NCBI GenBank assembly: GCA_040752635.1
Contig: JBFMGS010000055.1
Location: 1 to 13,020 of the forward strand
DNA: 13,020 nucleotides
Direction: 5' to 3'
Source of the DNA: JBFMGS01 sp040752635
GTDB taxonomy: Bacteria; Bacillota; SHA-98; UBA4971
Made by a program: the position numbers and the translations under genes. The notes under the pieces were generated by a model that was not told the origin of the DNA, did no database searches, and saw only the letters and a list, made by a program, of their open reading frames with translations. This document shows, one piece after another, positions 1-6,629 of this stretch. How positions within the stretch are numbered: the first letter of the stretch is position 1; every line of letters starts with the position of its first letter.

Positions 1-263
1 AGGAAGGCGAGAGGGCGGCTCGGGCGGCAAGCCCGCTTGCAGGCAAGACCGTGGTGCTCACCGGCGCGCTCGAGGGGTTCACGCGCAAGCAGGCTGAGGA
101 GGCCGTCCTGGCAAGGGGCGGCAACGTCTCGGGCAGCGTCAGCAGGAATACCGACTACGTTGTGGTCGGCAAGGACCCCGGATCGAAGTACGACAGGGCC
201 CGTGCGCTCGGGGTAGCTATTCTGAACGAGGAAGAGTTCGTGAAGCTGCTGGGCGAAGGCTAG
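1..263 (+). CDS. ligA: NAD-dependent DNA ligase LigA, C-terminal BRCT domain (5' partial)
   Basis: LigA seals nicks in duplex DNA using NAD+, mainly during lagging-strand replication and repair. Only the last ~87 codons are present; the reading frame is open from base 3 to a TAG stop at 261-263. The visible part is a complete BRCT domain, recognisable from LAGKTVVLTGALEGFTRKQ, the RGGNVSGSVSRNTDYVVVG stretch with its conserved glycines, and GSKYDRARALGVAILNEEEF, which is the characteristic LigA C-terminus. An internal GTG at 51 is part of the domain's first strand and is not a start. The catalytic nucleotidyltransferase, OB-fold, zinc-finger and HhH regions lie upstream of the window. ligA followed by gatCAB is a common Firmicute arrangement, which supports the call. 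The family is certain; DNA ligase BRCT is favoured over other BRCT proteins by the whole C-terminal pattern and the neighbours. Confidence 0.96.
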   Translation, partial: EGERAARAASPLAGKTVVLTGALEGFTRKQAEEAVLARGGNVSGSVSRNTDYVVVGKDPGSKYDRARALGVAILNEEEFVKLLGEG

Positions 264-579
264 TGTACTAAGTTAGAGTTCAGAAATGTTCCCGACTTTG
301 GGGTTGCCGGTGTTGCATGCCGGGTTCCCACTCGGAGGGAGGCATACCTCCCTTCCGACGGGTCCTTCGGACCCTGCCTCCCTCCTACCTTCGGGCGGGT
401 CTGCGACAGGGTACGGGTACGCCCCCGGCGGGCGCCTCGGTGTAATTTGACCCGCAGGCAAATGGCCAAATTCCAACGCCCCGTCATGCAATCACCGGCA
501 ACCCCGACCGCCGTCTGGGAAAGTGGTGTAGATTTGTGACGCCATACCTAGCTTGTCCAGGGTTTGGAGGCGATGAAGG
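264..579. other. Intergenic region between ligA and gatC
   Basis: This ~316-base stretch has no convincing gene. Short antisense open frames across it come from the GC-rich repeat. Bases 264-299 show nothing recognisable, 300-505 are repeat copy A (listed separately), and 506-565 hold no clear promoter. A GGAGG at 566-570 lies upstream of the gatC start. No T-box, cobalamin, TPP or SAM riboswitch consensus was recognised. Confidence 0.7.
300..505 (+). repeat. Structured dispersed repeat, copy A, bounded by a 20-bp inverted repeat
   Basis: The left end (300-319, GGGGTTGCCGGTGTTGCATG) is the reverse complement of the right end (485-505) except for one extra base, so the element is closed by a ~20-bp terminal inverted repeat or stem. 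Inside are a hairpin CCGGGT-TCCC-ACTCGG (320-335), a perfect hairpin GGGTCC-TTC-GGACCC (360-374), and a conserved core at 390-439 ending in a CGCCC/GGGCG stem. A related copy lies at 3981-4137, downstream of gatB, in the same orientation. The core is about 92% identical between copies (my alignment by eye). Copy A carries ~40 extra bases between core and right end, including AATTTG...CAAATT. No transposase or target-site duplication was seen. It could be a MITE/REP-like element or a structured RNA. Confidence 0.8.
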
Positions 580-588
580 TTGAAGGTT
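566..588 (+). promoter_or_regulatory. gatC ribosome binding site and duplicated start region
   Basis: GGAGG at 566-570 lies 9 nt before TTG 580, the in-frame gatC start. It lies only 2 nt before an ATG at 573 that is in another frame and gives a short product unlike GatC. Bases 575-588 are two exact tandem copies of GAAGGTT. Removing one copy would make ATG AAG GTT ACG AAG, a conventional gatC start, so the TTG start seems to result from a 7-bp duplication. Confidence 0.6.
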
Positions 589-873
589 ACGAAGGCGGAT
601 GTAGACCACGTGGCCATGCTCGCGCGGCTTGAATTCCGCGAAGACGAGAAAGCCGAGATGGCAAGGCAGCTATCGAGGATCGTGGAGTATGTGGAGAAGC
701 TGAATGAACTCGACACCGAGGACGTAAGCCCGACCGCGCACGCTGTGCCGCTTCGGAACGTTCTCCGCGAGGACGGGGTCCGCCCGTCTCTCGATCCGGA
801 GGACGCTCTGCGGAACGCGCCGGACCGTGAGGGCGCGTTCTTCAAGGTGCCGAGGATCATAGAGTCGGAATAG
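580..873 (+). CDS. gatC: Aspartyl/glutamyl-tRNA(Asn/Gln) amidotransferase subunit C
   Basis: GatC is the small subunit of the GatCAB complex. It wraps around the GatA-GatB interface and is needed for assembly and stability in the cytoplasm. The product of 97 residues matches the usual length of about 95. It shows the family landmarks: the N-terminal VTKADVDHVAMLARLEF helix, the LSRIVEYVEKLNELDTEDV segment, the PTAHAVPLRNVLREDGVRP linker, and a C-terminal EGAFFKVPRIIE tail. The start used is TTG at 580, because the nearby ATG at 573 is out of frame; the preceding GGAGG is well placed for the TTG. gatA follows after 54 nt, so the two are probably co-transcribed. The TTG start may lower translation relative to the other subunits (inference). 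Confidence 0.95.
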   Translation: MKVTKADVDHVAMLARLEFREDEKAEMARQLSRIVEYVEKLNELDTEDVSPTAHAVPLRNVLREDGVRPSLDPEDALRNAPDREGAFFKVPRIIESE

Positions 874-927
874 CAGACCGGGTGGCGTTTCTCGAGTCGG
901 GTCTTCAGCGAATTTGAGAGCGAGAGG

Positions 928-2430
928 ATGATGCGGTTGAGGCTCAACGAACTTACCGCGCACGAGCTTCGGCAGAAGATAGAGCGGCGCGACGTCAAGA
1001 TCGAAGATGCGGTCGGTGCTGTGCTTGACAGGATATCCGAGGTAGACGGCGCCATCCGCGCGTATGTCACGGTTGCGCGGGAGCAGGCTCTCGCAAAGGC
1101 CAGGGCCGCCGATGAAAGGCTGGCCCGAGGGGAGCCGACCAGGCTCCTGGAGGGCGTCCCGGTTGCAATCAAAGACGTCATGTGCACCCGGGGGCTCGAG
1201 ACTACATGCTCTTCTAAGATCCTAAAGGGCTTCATACCGCCTTATGATGCTACCGTGGTCGAACGCCTCGAGCGCGCAGGCGCCATAATCATTGGCAAGA
1301 CCAATATGGACGAATTCGCCATGGGGTCGTCCACCGAGAACTCGGGCCTGTTGCCCACAAAGAACCCCTGGGACCTGGAGCGAGTGCCCGGCGGGTCGAG
1401 CGGCGGCAGCGCGGCGGCCATAGCAGCAGATGAGGCTACCGCGGCCCTGGGGTCTGACACGGGGGGGTCAGTCCGGCAGCCTGCATCCTTCTGCGGCGTG
1501 GTCGGCCTCAAGCCCACTTACGGCCTGGTGTCCAGGTACGGCCTCATCGCGTTTGCCTCGTCGCTTGACCAGATTGGCCCGATAACCAGGGACGTGCATG
1601 ACTGCGCGCTCGTGCTCAGCGTGATTGCGGGGCATGATCCGCTGGATTCCACGTCGGTTCCGAGACCATCGCGCGACTACACAAAGGACCTCGTCCCGGA
1701 TGTCCGGGGCATGCGCATCGGCGTCCCGAAGGAGTATTTCGGCGAAGGGATGGCGCCAGGGGTCAGGGCTGCGGTCGGCGCGGCGCTCAAGAAACTGCAA
1801 GACATGGGGGCCATCCTGGCTGATGTGTCGCTACCTCACTCAGAGTATGCTCTTGCCACTTACTACCTGGTGGCACCGGCCGAAGCCAGCTCGAACCTTG
1901 CGAGGTACGACGGAGTGAGGTATGGCTTTCGAGCTAGAGGGTGTGAGGACTCCATTACGATGATGACGAAGACGAGGAGCGAAGGGTTCGGCCCCGAGGT
2001 GAAGCGCAGAATAATGCTGGGCACATATGCTCTCAGCGCCGGGTACTACGAAGCGTACTACCTGAAGGCGCTCAAGGTGCGCACGCTCCTTGCGCGCGAC
2101 TTCGACCGCGCCTTTGAGAAGTGCGATTGCCTTGTCGGCCCTACATCCCCAACCGTGGCATTCAAGTTCGGGGAGAAGACGGACGACCCGCTTGCGATGT
2201 ACCTTTCTGACATTTACACGGTCACCGCGAACCTGGCGGGGATCCCCGGGATATCGATCCCGTGCGGGTTCGGGGAGGACGGCATGCCGGTAGGGCTTCA
2301 GATTCTCGGCAAGCATTTTGACGAGGGGACCGTGCTCCGGGTGGCGTACGCCTTCGAGCAAGCGACGGATTTTCACAAGAAAAAGCCTGAGTTTCGGAGT
2401 GGAATGTCCGAGACGACGGGGGTGAGGTAA
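928..2430 (+). CDS. gatA: Aspartyl/glutamyl-tRNA(Asn/Gln) amidotransferase subunit A
   Basis: GatA is the glutaminase/amidase subunit. It hydrolyses glutamine and passes ammonia through a channel to GatB, which amidates misacylated Glu-tRNA(Gln) or Asp-tRNA(Asn). The 500-residue product has the amidase-signature fold. The Ser-cisSer-Lys triad is visible as K82 (in VPVAIKDVMC), S157 (in PGGSSGGSAAA) and S181 (in GSDTGGSVRQPA), each offset by 3 from K79/S154/S178 of the Staphylococcus aureus enzyme. The C-terminal part has the usual GIPGISIPCGF and GLQILGKHFDE blocks. Two ATGs lie in tandem (928 and 931) with a TTG at 937; AGAGG at 923-927 touches the first ATG, so 931 or 937 are also possible starts. 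The TAA stop abuts the gatB ATG, implying translational coupling. Confidence 0.98.
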   Translation: MMRLRLNELTAHELRQKIERRDVKIEDAVGAVLDRISEVDGAIRAYVTVAREQALAKARAADERLARGEPTRLLEGVPVAIKDVMCTRGLETTCSSKILKGFIPPYDATVVERLERAGAIIIGKTNMDEFAMGSSTENSGLLPTKNPWDLERVPGGSSGGSAAAIAADEATAALGSDTGGSVRQPASFCGVVGLKPTYGLVSRYGLIAFASSLDQIGPITRDVHDCALVLSVIAGHDPLDSTSVPRPSRDYTKDLVPDVRGMRIGVPKEYFGEGMAPGVRAAVGAALKKLQDMGAILADVSLPHSEYALATYYLVAPAEASSNLARYDGVRYGFRARGCEDSITMMTKTRSEGFGPEVKRRIMLGTYALSAGYYEAYYLKALKVRTLLARDFDRAFEKCDCLVGPTSPTVAFKFGEKTDDPLAMYLSDIYTVTANLAGIPGISIPCGFGEDGMPVGLQILGKHFDEGTVLRVAYAFEQATDFHKKKPEFRSGMSETTGVR

Positions 2431-3933
2431 ATGTCCAGGGCAACTCTACAACCTGAAGTAACAGAAGCCGCCCGCGAGCTTGAGCACCCGGAATTCGAAA
2501 CGGTGATCGGGCTGGAGGTCCACGTGGAGCTTTCAACGGACTCCAAGATCTTCTGCGGATGCTCGACGAGATTTGACGCACCGCCCAACTCCCACACCTG
2601 TCCTGTGTGCCTGGGACTGCCGGGTGTGCTTCCGGTGCTGAACCGGAAAGCCGTTGAGTACGCGATACTGACGGCGCTCGCTCTGAACTGCGATATCGCG
2701 AGCTTCTCCAAGTTCGACAGGAAGAACTACTTCTATCCCGATCTTCCGAAGAACTACCAGATATCCCAGTACGACCTGCCGCTTGCAACCGGCGGCTACA
2801 TTGATGTACCGGTGGACGGGGATACGCGCCGGGTGCGCGTCAAGCGCGTGCACCTGGAGGAAGACGCCGGCAAGTCCCTGCATGAAGGCGGGACCATCAC
2901 GGGGTCCAGCTTTTCGCTGGAAGACTACAACCGCACGGGGGTGCCGCTCCTCGAGATAGTGAGCGAGCCTGACATCAGGTCGCCCCAGGAGGCTTACGCA
3001 TATCTTTCCATGCTCAGGAGCATTTTGCGTTACCTTGGGGTATCTGACTGCAAGATGGAGGAAGGCTCCCTCAGGTGCGACGCGAACATCTCGGTAAGGC
3101 CGAAGGGCTCCTCCGCTTTCGGAACGCAAACGGAGCTCAAGAACCTGAACTCCTTCAGGGCGGTTGAGAAGGGGCTGGCGTATGAGGCCAAGCGCCAGGC
3201 GGAGGTTCTCGCGCGCGGCGAGAAGGTCGTGCGCGAAACGAGGCACTGGGATGAGGCCCGGCAGATGACAGTGCCGCTCCGAGGCAAGGAGCAGGCCCAC
3301 GACTACCGGTACTTCCCCGAGCCCGACCTAGTCCCGCTGGAAATCGACGAGTCCTGGGTGGACGATATAAGAAGGGCTCTCCCCGAGCTTCCGGGGGCGC
3401 GGCGTGAGCGGCTCATCCGAGAATACGGTTTGCCGGAGTACGACGCCGCGCTCATCACCGAGTCCAGGGACCTAGCCGATTACTTCGAGGACGCCGTGGC
3501 TCATTACGGCGCCGATGCGAAGGCCGTGAGCAACTGGGTCATGGGTGAGCTTGCGAGGCTCATGAACGCGACGGGGACGGACATACGCGATGTGCGGGTA
3601 TCGCCCGAGGCGCTTGCGGCGATGCTGAAGATGATGGACAAGGGCGTCATCAGCGGGAAAATCGCCAAGGCCGTGTTCGAGGAGATGTTCACGACCGGAA
3701 AACCGCCGGACCAAGTGGTCGCGGAGCGGGGCCTGGTGCAGATAACCGACGAAGGCGAGCTCGCCAAGGTCGTGGACGAGGTTATCGCGGAGAATCAGCC
3801 GGTTGCCGATGAAGTGCGGGCCGGAAAAGACAAGGCCATGACGTTCCTCGTAGGACAGGTGATGAAGAAGACGCGCGGCCGCGCGAACCCGCAAGCCGTA
3901 AACAGACTTCTTCGCGACCGGTTGAGGCCCTAG
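2431..3933 (+). CDS. gatB: Aspartyl/glutamyl-tRNA(Asn/Gln) amidotransferase subunit B
   Basis: GatB binds the misacylated tRNA, activates the Glu/Asp side chain with ATP and amidates it with ammonia from GatA. The 500-residue product is about 20 residues longer than the usual ~475-480, from an N-terminal extension before FETVIGLEVHVEL. The zinc site is visible as C42, C44, C57 and C60 (FCGCS...HTCPVC). The family signatures DRKNYFYPDLPKNYQISQYD and HDYRYFPEPDL (residues ~290-300) are intact. The C-terminal YqeY-like helical domain, which contacts the tRNA elbow, runs from about residue 355 to the end (NPQAVNRLLRDRL). The ATG at 2431 directly follows the gatA stop; the ribosome binding site GGTGAGG (2421-2427) lies inside the end of gatA. 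No intrinsic terminator follows; repeat copy B begins 47 nt after the stop. Confidence 0.98.
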   Translation: MSRATLQPEVTEAARELEHPEFETVIGLEVHVELSTDSKIFCGCSTRFDAPPNSHTCPVCLGLPGVLPVLNRKAVEYAILTALALNCDIASFSKFDRKNYFYPDLPKNYQISQYDLPLATGGYIDVPVDGDTRRVRVKRVHLEEDAGKSLHEGGTITGSSFSLEDYNRTGVPLLEIVSEPDIRSPQEAYAYLSMLRSILRYLGVSDCKMEEGSLRCDANISVRPKGSSAFGTQTELKNLNSFRAVEKGLAYEAKRQAEVLARGEKVVRETRHWDEARQMTVPLRGKEQAHDYRYFPEPDLVPLEIDESWVDDIRRALPELPGARRERLIREYGLPEYDAALITESRDLADYFEDAVAHYGADAKAVSNWVMGELARLMNATGTDIRDVRVSPEALAAMLKMMDKGVISGKIAKAVFEEMFTTGKPPDQVVAERGLVQITDEGELAKVVDEVIAENQPVADEVRAGKDKAMTFLVGQVMKKTRGRANPQAVNRLLRDRLRP

Positions 3934-4195
3934 TTAGGTCATCACAAGTTCGTGCCACTTCTCAGGGCGCACGCTCTGCCGGGAGTTGCCGATGTTTGCA
4001 TTCCGGGTTCCCACCCGGGGGAAAGCCCCTCACGTGGTCTGACGCTGCCTCCCCCAATGTTCGGGCGGGTTTGGCGACAGGATGCGGGTACGCCCCCGGC
4101 GGGCGCCTCGACAGTGGGCACAATCACCGGCGACCCCAGAATGGAAGGCAGCTTTGCGTGCCTATTCGTCATTTCTGAAAGGCGGGAAGCAAGAC
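3934..4195. other. Intergenic region between gatB and the EamA transporter
   Basis: This ~262-base gap is mostly occupied by repeat copy B (about 3981-4137). The remaining 58 bases before the transporter start contain GAAAGG/GGCGGG at 4177-4186, a weak ribosome binding site. No clear sigma-70 promoter or T-tailed terminator is visible. The transporter's open frame runs back through the repeat to an ATG at 4082, but that part encodes repeat sequence and is not credible protein. Confidence 0.65.
3981..4137 (+). repeat. Structured dispersed repeat, copy B
   Basis: This is related to copy A at 300-505 and in the same orientation. The conserved core at 4060-4110 matches 390-439 with about four differences, and its last 26 bases (4085-4110 versus 414-439) are identical. 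The 5' hairpin CCGGGT-TCCC-ACCCGG (4003-4018) keeps the same loop; a G-T pair in copy A is G-C here, as expected if structure is conserved. The next hairpin (GGGG-GAAAG-CCCC region, 4017-4029) has a different sequence from that of copy A but sits at the same place. The terminal inverted repeat (3981-4000 with 4118-4137) is degenerate but recognisable. Copy B is shorter than copy A by about 50 bases. Confidence 0.78.
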
Positions 4196-5161
4196 GTGCA
4201 GGGTAGCTCAGGAAATCCCCGGGGCGGGGCCGGGTTTTGGGCGGATCCGATCCATCGGCAGTGGCTTGCCGATGGATCGCTCCTTATAACGACGCTCATC
4301 TGGGGCGCAACCTTTGTCCTGGTGAAGGACATCGTAGCAAGAGTGGATGCCATGGCGCTTGTTGCTATGAGGTTTCTCATGGCTGCGGCTCTCATGGCGA
4401 TTTTCATGGTTCCGCGGGTTCGGCTCTTGAACCGCAGGCTCATGGGGGCGGGCGTTTTGGTTGGGCTTGCGCTCTTTGTGGGCTATGCTTTCCAGACCAT
4501 GGGTCTGGCCCATACCAGCGCGTCGAAGGCCGGGTTCATTACCGGGCTGTCTGTAGTGCTTGTGCCTATCCTGTCTACCGTCATCCTGAGAAGGCCACCG
4601 GATTCCTCCGCGATTGTGGGAGCGGGGTTTGCAACCCTGGGCCTTGCTCTTCTCACGCTCAATCTGAGCAAAGGGCCGGCCTTAGAGGCCGGGGATCTCC
4701 TCGTGCTTGTTGGAGCCGTGTTTTTCGGCCTGCATATCGTGGCCGTCGGAAAGTACGCGCCGCTTTTCGATGTCCCGCTGCTTGTAACAGTGCAGCTCGC
4801 AACGGTCTCCGTGGCCGCCTTCGTCGTCCTGGGCTTCCGGGCGCTCGCTTTAGGTCACCAGGTGGCAGTACCGGTTTCGTCGTGGGATCTTGCGGGGATT
4901 GGCTTTCTCGCAGTGTTCGGAACCACGGCCGCGTTTTTCGTCCAGAACGTTGCACAAAGGTTCACCAACCCCACGCACGTGGCCATCGTGTTCGCCAGCG
5001 AGCCTGTCTTTGCCGGGCTTTTCGGATGGTTCCTCCTTGGTGAGACTCTGACTACAGCTCAGTATATCGGCGCTGCGCTAATAGTGGCCGGTATGCTGGC
5101 GGCGGAGGTGCAACCGCCTGCGAGGCGTGACAAGAAGGCCCAGCGGAGATCGAAATCATAG
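4196..5161 (+). CDS. EamA/DMT-superfamily inner-membrane transporter
   Basis: This is a predicted ten-helix drug/metabolite transporter of the EamA (RhaT/YdcZ-like) type in the cytoplasmic membrane; the substrate cannot be read from sequence. With the GTG start at 4196 the product is 321 residues, normal for the family. The first EamA repeat spans about residues 25-155 (SLLITTLIWGATFVLVKD near the start, then FQTMGLAHTSASKAGFITGL) and the second about 165-300 (AFFVQNVAQRFTNPTHVAIV, FASEPVFAGLFGWFLLGE, then a last hydrophobic helix). The tail RRDKKAQRRSKS is strongly basic and probably cytoplasmic. The GTG was chosen because it is the first in-frame start outside the repeat; its ribosome binding site is weak, so the exact start is uncertain. 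The gene looks monocistronic, 262 nt after gatB and 106 nt before the next gene. Confidence 0.92.
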   Translation: MQGSSGNPRGGAGFWADPIHRQWLADGSLLITTLIWGATFVLVKDIVARVDAMALVAMRFLMAAALMAIFMVPRVRLLNRRLMGAGVLVGLALFVGYAFQTMGLAHTSASKAGFITGLSVVLVPILSTVILRRPPDSSAIVGAGFATLGLALLTLNLSKGPALEAGDLLVLVGAVFFGLHIVAVGKYAPLFDVPLLVTVQLATVSVAAFVVLGFRALALGHQVAVPVSSWDLAGIGFLAVFGTTAAFFVQNVAQRFTNPTHVAIVFASEPVFAGLFGWFLLGETLTTAQYIGAALIVAGMLAAEVQPPARRDKKAQRRSKS

Positions 5162-5251
5162 ACACGTGCTTCTGGGGTCTTATGGAATGGAACAGCCGGG
5201 AAGGCTATGAACGAGATCGCACGCTCGGTGAACTGATTGATGAGCTGATTG

Positions 5252-5258
5252 AAAGGAG
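5252..5258 (+). promoter_or_regulatory. Ribosome binding site of the bactofilin-like gene
   Basis: AAAGGAG lies 9 nt before ATG 5268. It is the best Shine-Dalgarno sequence in this half of the window and decides the start, although the encoded N-terminus reaches ~35 residues ahead of the hydrophobic signal segment. Confidence 0.75.
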
Positions 5259-5267
5259 TGTTTATCA

Positions 5268-6350
5268 ATGTGTGTCAGTTTCGAACCAAATGTCTCCAGA
5301 TCCACATCGGGATGTGCAGTCAGGACCTGTTTACGATTGATCTCGCGATCGATTGAGAGAAGGCCAGGCCGCCTCGGACTTGCGATCGTCGTGACGATGG
5401 TGGCTGTCGCTGCAACGTGGGCGATGTTCGGCGGCCTTGCGGAACCTGCTTGTGCAGAGAGCAGAAAAAGCGGCGGTTCATTCGTCGTCGGGGGCGCCAT
5501 ACACGTCGCTGCGGATGAGACGGTTGAGGGCGGCGTCGTATCATTGGGCGGTAAGGTTACGGTGGATGGACATGTGTCCGGAGCGGCCGTCTCGATCGGG
5601 GGCCCGGTCGAGGTTAATGGCACCGTAGACGGGGATGTGGTATCAGTCGGGTCACAGGTCTCTCTTGGGCAGAATGCTAGAGTGACCGGGGATGTCACCA
5701 GCGTGGGAGGATCGGTCTACAGGGCCGAGGGCGCTGTTGTCGAGGGTGATGTCACGAGCGTAGGTTTCCCGTCGTTCAGGTTCAACATGCGCGATCTGAG
5801 GTGGCATCGGATGCCCTGGGCGTTCTGGCACATGCCCTGGGGATTTTGGGGGGCTATGTGGATCGTCCGGCTGGTGGGCGTTCTGGTCCTCTCCCTTATT
5901 ATCGTTGCGATCTGGCCCAACCACACGGCCTCCGTGGCTGCAGCGGTGGAGACCAGACTGGGCAGGGTTACGGCCATCGGACTAGTCGCCTGGCTTCTCT
6001 TTGTGCCAGCCATGATACTCCTGGCGATCACGCTGATCGGCATCCCCCTCATTCCCATCTGGGTGCTGTTATATGTGGCAGCGGGTGCGCTGGGGCACGC
6101 TGCCATCGCGGTCCTCGTCGGAGATAGGATCGCGAGGCTTGCCAACACCCAGATGTCCATGCTCGTCAAGGTAATCGTCGGCGCGCTCGTCCTCGCAATG
6201 GTCGGATGGATCCCGGGCGCAGGAATCATCGTGGCTATCGCAGTAGCGGTGATCGGCCCCGGAGCAGTGCTGGAGACGAGGTTCGGGACCAACAGGCCCT
6301 GGTTCCCGCAGCGCCAGCCCACGCCTCCGCAGCCAGAACAGAAACAATGA
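5268..6350 (+). CDS. Bactofilin-like beta-ladder membrane protein (putative polymer-forming protein)
   Basis: The product has 360 residues. A basic stretch (RRPGRLG, 31-37) precedes a hydrophobic segment (about 37-56) and a plausible signal-peptidase site ACA-ES (61-65); there is no lipobox. Residues about 70-168 are short V/G-rich repeats of the type GGxVxVxGxVxGxVxSVGG, as in bactofilins and other right-handed beta-helix polymer-forming proteins. A Trp-rich stretch follows (about 179-198) with MPWAFWH and MPWGFWG in tandem. Residues about 199-335 form three to five hydrophobic membrane segments, and the tail is proline/glutamine-rich. This resembles Firmicute proteins with an extracytoplasmic bactofilin-like part and a polytopic C-terminus. 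The function is unknown; a role in cell-envelope scaffolding or stress is inference. The AAAGGAG ribosome binding site supports this start, while a TTG near 5336 would give a more normal signal-peptide length. Confidence 0.8.
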   Translation: MCVSFEPNVSRSTSGCAVRTCLRLISRSIERRPGRLGLAIVVTMVAVAATWAMFGGLAEPACAESRKSGGSFVVGGAIHVAADETVEGGVVSLGGKVTVDGHVSGAAVSIGGPVEVNGTVDGDVVSVGSQVSLGQNARVTGDVTSVGGSVYRAEGAVVEGDVTSVGFPSFRFNMRDLRWHRMPWAFWHMPWGFWGAMWIVRLVGVLVLSLIIVAIWPNHTASVAAAVETRLGRVTAIGLVAWLLFVPAMILLAITLIGIPLIPIWVLLYVAAGALGHAAIAVLVGDRIARLANTQMSMLVKVIVGALVLAMVGWIPGAGIIVAIAVAVIGPGAVLETRFGTNRPWFPQRQPTPPQPEQKQ

Positions 6351-6375
6351 CAGTGACCGTGGTTCCACAGCGCGC

Positions 6376-6409
6376 GGCGCCTGACCACTTATTGCGGTGG
6401 TCCGGCGCC
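6376..6409 (+). terminator. Strong GC hairpin after the bactofilin-like gene (possible terminator)
   Basis: GGCGCC (6376-6381) and GACCAC (6383-6388) pair with GTGGTC (6397-6402) and GGCGCC (6404-6409), with one T/C mismatch and an 8-nt loop. It begins 26 nt after the stop codon. No U-tract follows (TCGTCG), so it may be an inefficient terminator or an mRNA 3'-end stabiliser. Confidence 0.5.
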
Positions 6410-6629
6410 TCGTCGCAACCGCACCAATGCAACCGCTGCAACCGCCGCCCGAGAGTTGCCGTCCGGGCGGTTTCCCCCAAGTGTGCGCTCTCTTTTGGAG
6501 TAGGTATTGACGACAGGAGCAATGCCAGAATCTCGCCGTGTGTTCTGCGTTAGAACTGAATCACCGTGAGTCGGCGCGAAAACACTATCTTGAGGTTTGG
6601 GCAGATGAGTACCGCAAGTGCGATAATGC

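Noticed and set aside
264..579. T-box or other known riboswitch before gatC
   Set aside because: The tRNA-related downstream genes and the hairpins suggested one, but there is no T-box consensus or terminator/antiterminator with a U-tract, and the same element also lies after gatB before an unrelated transporter.
492..1235. 247-codon open frame on the minus strand over gatC/gatA
   Set aside because: It lies opposite two confidently identified genes, is low-complexity Ser/Arg-rich and resembles no family; it is a shadow of GC-rich coding sequence.
3872..3885. 14-bp perfect palindrome CGCGCGGCCGCGCG
   Set aside because: It lies inside gatB and encodes Arg-Gly-Arg-Ala of the C-terminal domain; GC-rich codon choice explains it.
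4082..4195. Upstream ATG extension of the EamA transporter
   Set aside because: These 38 codons lie largely in repeat copy B and its flank and encode an Arg/Pro/Ala-rich stretch not expected before the first membrane helix; GTG 4196 is preferred.
5717..6388. 223-codon minus-strand open frame over the bactofilin-like gene
   Set aside because: It is antisense to a gene with a good ribosome binding site and recognisable repeats, and it has no recognisable domain.
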